Shown here one piece after another: positions 9,116 through 14,965 of a stretch of DNA of 64,000 nucleotides. The notes below the pieces were generated by a model. That model made no database searches. It was given only the letters and a program-made list of their open reading frames with translations, and was not told the origin of the DNA. Source of the DNA: JBOZRQ01 sp050789255 (GTDB taxonomy: Bacteria > Bacillota > Sulfobacillia > Symbiobacteriales > Symbiobacteriaceae); contig JBOZRQ010000034.1 in the NCBI GenBank assembly GCA_050789255.1, forward strand, positions 186,001 to 250,000, read 5' to 3'. Position numbers and translations under genes: made by a program. Each line of letters starts with the position of its first letter. The first letter of the stretch is position 1.

Positions 9116-9149
9116 CCCCCGACGCCACGCTCAGGCGCCGGGGGCTTTT
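9116..9149 (+). terminator. Bidirectional terminator between convergent genes
   Basis: The stem CCCCCGACGCC (9116-9126) pairs with GGCGCCGGGGG (9134-9144) with one A-C mismatch, followed by CTTTT. It lies between the hydrolase gene and the convergent iron-reductase gene. Confidence 0.8.
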
Positions 9150-9151
9150 CG

Positions 9152-9955
9152 TTACTGCTTCTCACGGAGCAGGGCAACCCGCTCAGCGACAGACAGGCGG
9201 GGGCAGGTGGTGCAAGGCCCGGCCTTGGTCATGTGCTTCTGGCAGCAGGTGCGCCGGACCCGTACCAGCGCCGGCAGGTCGGGCTCGCAGAGAGCCACGT
9301 ACTCCACCCCGCCATAGAGGGGGTTCGGGTCCCCAAGTCCTACCGCCGAGGGCGACTCCAGCAGGAGTCGCCGATCGAGGCCGACCGCGTCAGGAGCGAG
9401 GCCGGTGGCTGCGAGGGTGTCGAAGACGTCAGCCACCAGATTGCCCAGGTTGCCCCATAGGACGGCCTTGGAGGCCCCGGACAGGCTGGACAGCGCCTGG
9501 ATGACTGGCGCCAGATGGCCCTCGAACAGGCTGATGAAGACCGTGCGGTGCAGGCTCTCCAGGTCGCCGGGGGAGCCAACGTCGGCGACGCCCGCCCCGC
9601 GGGGGAAGTAGCGCACCGCCGAGGCGGTGTCCCGGACCACAGCCGCTCTCGGCACCCCATCCTTCAGGAGGATGTCGATGTTCTCCGGCGCCATGTCCAG
9701 CCCGATGCCGTGCAACGCCGTGAGCGCGAGGGCGCCCATGCTGGCCGCCGCAAAGTACTGCTTGCTCCACAGCGAGGCCGCTACCCGCAAATCCTCGGTG
9801 CCCATTCGCCCGGCCATGACCTGAACCGCAGCCTCAAGCCAGACGGGCTGCGTGAAGGCGCCGGCGGGAACCAGGTCCCCCTCGGACAGGGGACCCAGCA
9901 GGACTCGCCCCGTATAGGGGCCGAGATTGGGCAGGGCTGGGGTGAGTATCTTCAT
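9152..9955 (-). CDS. fhuF: FhuF-like ferric siderophore reductase ([2Fe-2S])
   Basis: 267 residues. The C terminus has the FhuF iron-sulfur signature RRTCCQKHMTKAGPCTTCP: two adjacent cysteines (237, 238), then Cys248 and Cys251. This arrangement of four cysteines is characteristic of FhuF-type [2Fe-2S] reductases that release iron from siderophores in the cytoplasm. The gene is preceded on its own strand by a strong promoter and a Fur-type palindrome, which supports an iron-starvation role. No siderophore transporter is adjacent. The family assignment rests on the C-terminal motif, since the rest of the protein is weakly conserved. Confidence 0.85.
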   Translation of the reverse strand: MKILTPALPNLGPYTGRVLLGPLSEGDLVPAGAFTQPVWLEAAVQVMAGRMGTEDLRVAASLWSKQYFAAASMGALALTALHGIGLDMAPENIDILLKDGVPRAAVVRDTASAVRYFPRGAGVADVGSPGDLESLHRTVFISLFEGHLAPVIQALSSLSGASKAVLWGNLGNLVADVFDTLAATGLAPDAVGLDRRLLLESPSAVGLGDPNPLYGGVEYVALCEPDLPALVRVRRTCCQKHMTKAGPCTTCPRLSVAERVALLREKQ

Positions 9956-9987
9956 CTGCTACCGCGTCCCCCTGATGTCGGCGTTGA

Positions 9988-10002
9988 TGAGAATGATTCT
10001 CA
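9988..10002 (-). promoter_or_regulatory. Fur box (7-1-7 inverted repeat)
   Basis: TGAGAATGATTCTCA is a perfect 7-1-7 palindrome of the Fur/Per type. It overlaps the predicted transcription start of the FhuF-like gene, 33 bases upstream of its ATG. Binding of iron-loaded Fur here would block transcription. Confidence 0.8.
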
Positions 10003-10010
10003 ATAGCGTT

Positions 10011-10039
10011 ATCATAGCAGGCGTTGGCTTCATTGTCCA
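10011..10039 (-). promoter_or_regulatory. Sigma-A type promoter of the FhuF-like gene
   Basis: On the minus strand, -35 TGGACA (10034-10039), a 17-base spacer and -10 TATGAT (10011-10016) with an extended TG motif. Both hexamers match consensus at five of six positions. The -35 lies within the perfect inverted repeat TGTCCAGAACTGGACA (10034-10049), which could be a second operator shared with the divergent gene at 10120. Confidence 0.7.
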
Positions 10040-10119
10040 GAACTGGACACGGTTCAGCCGGACTTGACCTTGTCGCCTGCCCTGGCCTGCGCTAGGCTGA
10101 AACTGGGAGGAGGCGTGGT

Positions 10120-10500
10120 ATGCTGGAGCTCTTTTATGACAGCTGGTGCCCGGTCTGCACGGGGTTTCGCGACCGAATCGCCCGGCTTGACTGGCTGGGC
10201 AAGATCACCTTCCGCTCGATGCGCGATCCCGACGCCGCTGCCCGCTCGGGCGTAACCGCCGAGGAGATGGCCCGTCGCATGTACGCCCGGGACCCCAAAA
10301 CCGGGCGCCTTTGGGCGGGCATTGACGCCTTTGCGGCCACCGCAGCGCGCGTGCCGCTGCTGATGCCCCTCTGGCCGCTGTTGAAGCTCTCGTCGGCGCT
10401 GGGCATCGGCCAGCGCGTCTACGACTTTGTCGCTGCCCGCCGGGTGATCATCCCCGTGGGGAACTGCGAGGACGGCGCCTGCCAGATCCACCGGAGGTGA
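10120..10500 (+). CDS. DCC-family thiol-disulfide oxidoreductase-like protein (YuxK type)
   Basis: 126 residues beginning MLELFYDSWCPVC: the DxxCPxC motif right after the first beta strand is the hallmark of the DCC/YuxK thioredoxin-like family (DUF393). It is expected to be cytoplasmic; no signal peptide. GGAGG lies upstream of the ATG. The gene runs divergently from the Fur-controlled gene and is followed after six bases by a DUF2071 gene, so the two probably form an operon. The function in this family is not well defined. Confidence 0.82.
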   Translation: MLELFYDSWCPVCTGFRDRIARLDWLGKITFRSMRDPDAAARSGVTAEEMARRMYARDPKTGRLWAGIDAFAATAARVPLLMPLWPLLKLSSALGIGQRVYDFVAARRVIIPVGNCEDGACQIHRR

Positions 10501-10506
10501 GGCTTT

Positions 10507-11262
10507 ATGCAAACCGCACATCGACCCTGGGCGCCGCCCGCCGGCCCGTGGATCATGGCCCAGACCTGGTCGGACCTGCTGTTCGCACACTGGCCCGTCC
10601 CCGTTTCGTGCCTGGAGCCGTTGCTCCCCAAGGGGCTGGCCCTCGATACCTTCGAGGGACAGGCCTGGGTCGCGGTGGTGCCCTTCGCCATGAGCGGTGT
10701 CCGGGCTCGGTTTCTGCCTGCGTTCCCGGGGCTGTCTGCCTTCCCGGAGCTGAATGTGCGCACGTACGTTTCGGCGCAGGGAAAGCCGGGCGTCTTCTTC
10801 TTCAGTCTGGATGCCGCCAACCCGGTCGCGGTCGCCGTAGCCCGGCGCTGGTTTCACCTGCCCTACTTCAACGCGAAAATGGGTATCCAGCGGCAGGGCG
10901 GGTGGGTGGAGTACAGTTCATCTCGGACGCACAAGCACGCCGCACCTGCGGCTTTTGGCGCCCGGTACAGGCCGGTGTCCGAGCCCTTCAAGGCGGCGCC
11001 CGGTACGCTGGAGCACTGGCTTACCGAGCGGTACTGCCTCTACGCTGCCAGCCCGGAGGGTCGGCTGTTTCGTGCGGAGATTCACCATGACCCCTGGCCG
11101 TTGCAGCACGCCGAAGCCGAAGTTGCGGCAAACACGATGGCCCGCGCCGCTGGGATTGACCTTCCGGTCACATCTCCGCATCTGCTGTTTGCCAGGCGCC
11201 TGGATGTAATCGTGTGGGCGCCTGAGAGAATCCTATCCCATTCTTGCCCGAACGTGTCATGA
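10507..11262 (+). CDS. DUF2071 (YqjF-type) protein
   Basis: A 251-residue protein with the features of the YqjF/DUF2071 family: an N-terminal WSDLLFAHWPVPVSCLEPLLP segment (family pattern of Trp and Pro around the first helix), then alternating strands with PELNVRTYV and FFSLDAANPVAV. The family is widespread and without a firm function; the fold relates to acetoacetate-decarboxylase-like beta barrels. It starts six bases after the DCC gene, in the same operon. No membrane helix or signal peptide. Confidence 0.8.
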   Translation: MQTAHRPWAPPAGPWIMAQTWSDLLFAHWPVPVSCLEPLLPKGLALDTFEGQAWVAVVPFAMSGVRARFLPAFPGLSAFPELNVRTYVSAQGKPGVFFFSLDAANPVAVAVARRWFHLPYFNAKMGIQRQGGWVEYSSSRTHKHAAPAAFGARYRPVSEPFKAAPGTLEHWLTERYCLYAASPEGRLFRAEIHHDPWPLQHAEAEVAANTMARAAGIDLPVTSPHLLFARRLDVIVWAPERILSHSCPNVS

Positions 11263-11314
11263 TGCCGCGATAACCGGCAGATACAATGAAGGGGCAGTGA
11301 ATGGAGGAGATGCC

Positions 11315-11746
11315 ATGAAGCGAATTCTTCCCGCCCTGTTGCTGCTGGCCGTGGTTCTTGCCGGCTGCGGGGGCGCCTCCGACGGCGGGACCAGCAGCGG
11401 TCCCAAGGAGCCCAAGGCGGTCGCTCCGGTGACGGAGCATAACTTCGGTGAGGTTCTGACGACGGCAGCTGAGAAGACCAAGGAGTTCACCATCAAGAAC
11501 GAAGGCACCGCCGATCTGAAGATCACCGGGGTCCAGGTCAAACTCCTGGAGGGCTGCTGACCGCCGCGTGTGACCGTAGGTTCTACGGTCGTGGCGCCCG
11601 GCAAGTCCACCAGCTTCACTTTCCCGTACCACATGGGTCCTGGCATGGCCGGACCGCACTACTTCCAGGTGAAGGTGACCACCAACGACCCCGCCAACCC
11701 TGAACTGGTCTTCCACGTCCGAGCCAACTCGGTCGAGCCGAAATAG
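11315..11746 (+). CDS. Probable selenocysteine-containing lipoprotein (DUF1573-like), in-frame TGA at 11558-11560
   Basis: The ATG has a strong upstream site (GGAGGAG). The signal MKRILPALLLLAVVLAGC puts the lipid-modified Cys at 18, so the protein is extracellular and membrane-anchored. Codon 82 is TGA, directly after Cys81 (LLEGC). Translation through it continues in frame for 61 residues to TAG 11744. The continuation is protein-like: PPRVTV, VAPGKSTSFTF, GMAGPHYFQV and TTNDPANPE are typical of DUF1573-like beta-sandwich proteins, where a cysteine motif occurs at this site. A perfect hairpin lies 11 bases after the TGA. If TGA is read as Sec, the 143-residue product carries a Cys-Sec pair. 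Otherwise it is an 81-residue truncated product or a pseudogene. No Sec machinery genes are in the window. Confidence 0.7.
11572..11590 (+). promoter_or_regulatory. Bacterial SECIS-like hairpin after in-frame TGA
   Basis: GACCGTAG (11572-11579) pairs perfectly with CTACGGTC (11583-11590) around the three-base loop GTT. The loop begins 19 bases after the TGA ends and its first base is G. A short outer pairing CGCC (11562-11565) with GGCG (11593-11596) extends it. Bacterial SECIS rules (apical loop 16-37 bases from UGA, G in the first two loop positions, short stem) are all met. Confidence 0.65.
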
Positions 11747-11760
11747 GCGAACACAAAAAC

Positions 11761-11784
11761 AGGACCCGCCATAAGGCGGGTCCT
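11761..11784 (+). terminator. Rho-independent terminator after the lipoprotein gene
   Basis: AGGACCCGCC (11761-11770) pairs perfectly with GGCGGGTCCT (11775-11784) around ATAA, with A-rich sequence upstream and a CTTCTTT run downstream. It lies after the distal TAG, not after the TGA, which supports the full-length frame as the real gene end. Confidence 0.85.
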
Positions 11785-11893
11785 GACTTCTTTGGCGCTC
11801 TGGGCGCTCTGGGCATTCACCGTCACCGATGAAAGCCTTACTTATAGTATACATCAGAATACTCCCGGAAGTGTAGAGGGCAAATCAAAAAGT

Positions 11894-12316
11894 CTAGGGC
11901 ATTAGTCGCCGGAGCGGCCTGACCACCTGCCACATGTTGTGGGCAAAAAGGAGGAGCCCGATGAACTGGGTGACGCCGCCAACCGGCAGAAGCCAGGGGA
12001 GGGCGCCGCGGAAGAGAAAGCCCAGGACCATGCCGGCCGTGCCCACCTGGCAGGCCCAGAAGTTGGCCCAGGCGGTCCAGGGGCGAGCCACCGGGTTCCC
12101 GGTAAACCGGGGGAAGATGTGGTAGGCCACGCCGGTCACCATCATCATCATAAAACCCAGCAGCATGGCGTGCGCATGGGCTGTGGTCGGCTGACCGGCC
12201 CCAAGGGCCGAGAGCCAGCTGAACCCGCCGGGAAAGGCCATGATCAGCCCAAAGCTAATGCCCACGAGCAGGTAGGAGATACTGCCGCGGATGAAGGCGA
12301 CCGACAGGTTGGACAT
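11894..12316 (-). CDS. Heme-copper oxidase subunit I-like four-helix membrane protein
   Basis: 140 residues with four predicted membrane helices and histidines in GQPTTAHAHAMLLGFMMMMVTG and VAYHIFPRFTG. This matches short proteins related to the NorB/cbb3 subunit I fold that occur next to ScdA/RIC-type genes. It is too short to be a complete oxidase subunit (those have 12 helices). It lies six bases downstream of the ScdA_N gene, so the pair is probably co-transcribed and linked to nitric oxide or heme/iron stress. The precise role is unknown. Confidence 0.7.
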   Translation of the reverse strand: MSNLSVAFIRGSISYLLVGISFGLIMAFPGGFSWLSALGAGQPTTAHAHAMLLGFMMMMVTGVAYHIFPRFTGNPVARPWTAWANFWACQVGTAGMVLGFLFRGALPWLLPVGGVTQFIGLLLFAHNMWQVVRPLRRLMP

Positions 12317-12322
12317 ACCAGC

Positions 12323-12514
12323 CTACGCCCCCTTAACCACGGGAGCGAGCGCCGAGGTCACCTTCTCCCAGCCGATCCCCTTGTTGGCCGCCGCTTCGCC
12401 GATGGGCTGCCAGCCGCCGCAGCAGGTATCGAAGCCGAGGTCTGACAGCACCTTGAGAGCACCCGGGAACGCATCGCAAATCTGATTAAGGGTCATCTCC
12501 TGTTTGATCTCCAT
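12323..12514 (-). CDS. ScdA_N (DUF542) domain protein
   Basis: A 63-residue stand-alone version of the N-terminal domain of ScdA/RIC/YtfE iron-sulfur repair proteins: MTLNQICDAFPGALKVLSDLG followed by the conserved FDTCCGG. The hemerythrin-like di-iron domain of full RIC proteins is missing. A good site (GAGGAG) precedes the ATG. It is first in a two-gene operon with the heme-copper-like membrane protein. The vicinal cysteines may bind or transfer iron or NO-related species; inference. Confidence 0.85.
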   Translation of the reverse strand: MEIKQEMTLNQICDAFPGALKVLSDLGFDTCCGGWQPIGEAAANKGIGWEKVTSALAPVVKGA

Positions 12515-12576
12515 GTCAGATCAACTCCTCTCGATACCATCTTCGCATGGGATCGCAGAGCGAGCCGTGACAGAAA

Positions 12577-13695
12577 TCACGCCGTCCAGCCGATAAGTCG
12601 CACAAGCAGACCGAGCGCCCCGCCGCCCAGCACGAGCCAGGCGGAATTGACCTTGTACTTGAGCAGGATTCCGAGGCTCACCAGAGCTACGGCTACAGTC
12701 ATCGGGTCGATCAGGGCGCCGATCCCCAGCTTATACGTGACCACAGCCATCAACCCCAGAGAGGCGACGTTCACCCCATCGAGCAGGCCGGATGTCCACG
12801 GGGACTTCCGCAGGCGCTCGAAGACCGGGTGGATCGCTGCGATCAGCACGAACGCTGGCAGGAAGATGCCAACCGTGGCGAGGACGGCGCCCACGTGGCC
12901 GCCCAGAAGGTATCCGATGAAGGTGGCGGTGGTGAAGAGGGGGCCCGGGGTGAACTGGCCGATGGCCACGGCATCCAGCAGCTGCTGGTCGGTCAGCCAG
13001 CCCAGGCGCCCGACCAGGTCCTGCTGGAGGAAGGCCAGGAGCACGTAGCCGCTCCCGTAGAGCACCGAGCCGATCTTCAGAAAGAGCCAGAAAAGGCCCG
13101 CCATAGAGAACGGCTCCACCGCCCCTGCGCCCGACCGGACCACACTGCGCCAGTTGGCGGACAGCATGACAGCGCCGCCCGCCACGAAGAGCAGCAGGAT
13201 CTCATGGAATCCCATCAGGTTGAGCGCCACGACGGCGGCGCCCGCCACAGCGGTGGCCGGGCCCTTCACGGCGGTCTTGCCGAGCCCCCAGAGCGCCTGG
13301 GCCACCACGGCGATGATCACCGGCTTGATGCCGTAGAGGATCCAGCCCAACTGGGGCACGGCCTGTAGCCGGGTGTAGACCGCCGCCAGCGCCCATACGA
13401 GGAGCATGGCGGGCAGGATGAAGCAGGTGCCGGCGACGATAAGGCCACGCCAGCCCGCCCGCTCCAGCCCAATGTGGATCGCAAGCTCGGTCGAATTGGG
13501 CCCGGGGATCAGGTTGGCGGCGCCGAGCAGGTCCAGGAAGCGTTGCCGGTCCATCCAGCCGCGGCGCTGAACGATCTCTTGATCCATAAGGCCCACGTGT
13601 GCCGCGGGTCCGCCGAAGGCTGTCAGCCCAAGCTTGAGAAAGACGTGGGCGAGTTCCCGGAGCCGGGCGTTTCTCTCTGCGGTGGGCATCGACAT
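12577..13695 (-). CDS. chrA: Chromate transporter, ChrA family
   Basis: A 372-residue polytopic protein made of two homologous chromate-transport halves. The first has the family motif TAFGGPAAHVGLMDQEIVQRRGW and DLLGAANLIPGPNSTELA; the second has LQQDLVGRLGWLTDQQLLDAVAIGQFTPGPL. About ten membrane helices. The start is ATG 13695 with CCAGGAGG ten bases upstream; an upstream GTG at 13725 reads through that site and is rejected. Family members export chromate or take up sulfate-like anions. Confidence 0.92.
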   Translation of the reverse strand: MSMPTAERNARLRELAHVFLKLGLTAFGGPAAHVGLMDQEIVQRRGWMDRQRFLDLLGAANLIPGPNSTELAIHIGLERAGWRGLIVAGTCFILPAMLLVWALAAVYTRLQAVPQLGWILYGIKPVIIAVVAQALWGLGKTAVKGPATAVAGAAVVALNLMGFHEILLLFVAGGAVMLSANWRSVVRSGAGAVEPFSMAGLFWLFLKIGSVLYGSGYVLLAFLQQDLVGRLGWLTDQQLLDAVAIGQFTPGPLFTTATFIGYLLGGHVGAVLATVGIFLPAFVLIAAIHPVFERLRKSPWTSGLLDGVNVASLGLMAVVTYKLGIGALIDPMTVAVALVSLGILLKYKVNSAWLVLGGGALGLLVRLIGWTA

Positions 13696-13805
13696 AAAGA
13701 GGAGACCTCCTGGAATTTTTTGCACGAATACCCCACGAAAAATGGTATCTTATGTCGAAGAGTCTACCAGTATTCTACACCGATAGGAATGAGGAGGAAG
13801 AATCT

Positions 13806-14915
13806 ATGACCAGGCGGATGCCCAAGTTGGTTGCCCTGACCCTCGTATTTCTAATGGCGGTCCCGGTTGCAGCCTTCGCTGCCCCGGGGGGCAACGGCAA
13901 GGGCGGTGGCAACGCCAATGGTGGTGGCGCCCAGGCCGGCACTCACGGTTCTCAACAAGAGAAGGAGAAGGATGGGGCCACTGCTGCGGAGACCCCCGCC
14001 GCATGCCCCGAGGACCCGACCACCCCGGCGCCCACTGAACCGGCGCCCACTGAACCGGCGCCCACGGAGCCGGCGACCGACACTACTACAAATACGGAAA
14101 CGACCCCCGAACCTAGCACAGGGACCGAGGAAACGTCCACCTGCGACAGCGCTCCGGTAGAGGACGGCAGCGGCAAGGGACAGGCTGTCAGCGCTGCGGC
14201 CCATGCCAAGGTGGGCGCCCGCCTTCAGGCCGCCCTCGATGCCGGAAAGATCAAGAACGAGAATGCTCGGGCCAACGTGCAGGCTGTGATTGAGAAGATG
14301 CTGGGTGAGGCCAAAGCCGAAGGCGAGGCCGCCACCGATGAGGAGGCGCTGGCCAACATCGAAGCGGCGATCGAGGCCGAGGCTGAAACCGCCTCCGCCG
14401 CCGAGCTGGACGTGCTGGCCGAGGTACAGACCCGGCAGGGCAAGAAGGCGGAGGCCAGGGAGACCCTCAAGGCCCGCCTGCAGAAGAACCCCCGCACCAA
14501 GTCGGCCTACGAGGCGCTGCTGACCTTGGAGGCCGAAGCCGGCGAGAAGCAGGACCTGGACACCTTCGTGAACGGCAAGAAGGTCAACTTCGACGTCCGG
14601 CCCACGGTGAAGGACGGCCGGACGCTCTCCCCCATCCGGGCTCTGGTGGAGTCCATCGGCGCCGAGGTCAAGTGGGATCCCCAGACCCGCAAGGTCACCA
14701 TCACCAAGGGTGAGACCACCATCGAGCTGACGATCGGCAGCAACGTGGCCCTGGTGAACGGCGAGCAGGTCGAACTCGAGGTGCCCGCCCAGATCATCGA
14801 CGACCGCACCATGATCCCCGCCCGGGTGGTGGTCGAAAAGCTCGGCTACTATGTCTCCTGGCTGGCCGAGCATCGCAGCATCCTGATCACCGATCAGCCG
14901 GTGGAGGAGCAATAG
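13806..14915 (+). CDS. Secreted protein with copper-amine-oxidase N-terminal (stalk) domain
   Basis: 369 residues. A Sec signal peptide ends near AFAAPGG (about 20-25). It is followed by a glycine/asparagine-rich stretch, a low-complexity Thr/Pro/Glu linker with three TEPAP-type repeats, and an Ala/Glu-rich helical domain (about 130-255). A C-terminal stalk domain has the two-repeat pattern VNGKKVNFDVRP, RTLSPIRALVESIGAEVKWD and DRTMIPARVVVEKLGYYVSW. ATG 13806 is chosen (GAGGAGGAAG upstream); the open frame extends to 13752 but lacks a signal. Probably cell-wall associated. It is convergent with another stalk-domain gene. Confidence 0.85.
   Translation: MTRRMPKLVALTLVFLMAVPVAAFAAPGGNGKGGGNANGGGAQAGTHGSQQEKEKDGATAAETPAACPEDPTTPAPTEPAPTEPAPTEPATDTTTNTETTPEPSTGTEETSTCDSAPVEDGSGKGQAVSAAAHAKVGARLQAALDAGKIKNENARANVQAVIEKMLGEAKAEGEAATDEEALANIEAAIEAEAETASAAELDVLAEVQTRQGKKAEARETLKARLQKNPRTKSAYEALLTLEAEAGEKQDLDTFVNGKKVNFDVRPTVKDGRTLSPIRALVESIGAEVKWDPQTRKVTITKGETTIELTIGSNVALVNGEQVELEVPAQIIDDRTMIPARVVVEKLGYYVSWLAEHRSILITDQPVEEQ
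14027..14076 (+). repeat. Short tandem repeat encoding TEPAP units
   Basis: Three near-identical 15-base units (CGGCGCCCACTGAAC type) in frame give the Pro-Thr-Glu linker of the stalk-domain protein. Such coding repeats vary in number by slippage without shifting the frame. Confidence 0.7.
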
Positions 14916-14927
14916 CAACCATTCGCA

Positions 14928-14954
14928 AGGCCGCTTCCGTCAGGGAAGCGGCCT
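14928..14954. terminator. Bidirectional terminator
   Basis: AGGCCGCTTCC (14928-14938) pairs with GGAAGCGGCCT (14944-14954) around a five-base loop, between two convergent stalk-domain genes. Confidence 0.8.
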
Positions 14955-14965
14955 GCGTGCGCTTC

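Noticed and set aside
11297..11560. 87-codon gene ending at TGA 11558 as the complete product
   Set aside because: The terminator and protein-like sequence lie after the TGA, the domain would be cut mid-way, and the GTG start precedes the Shine-Dalgarno of the better ATG at 11315.
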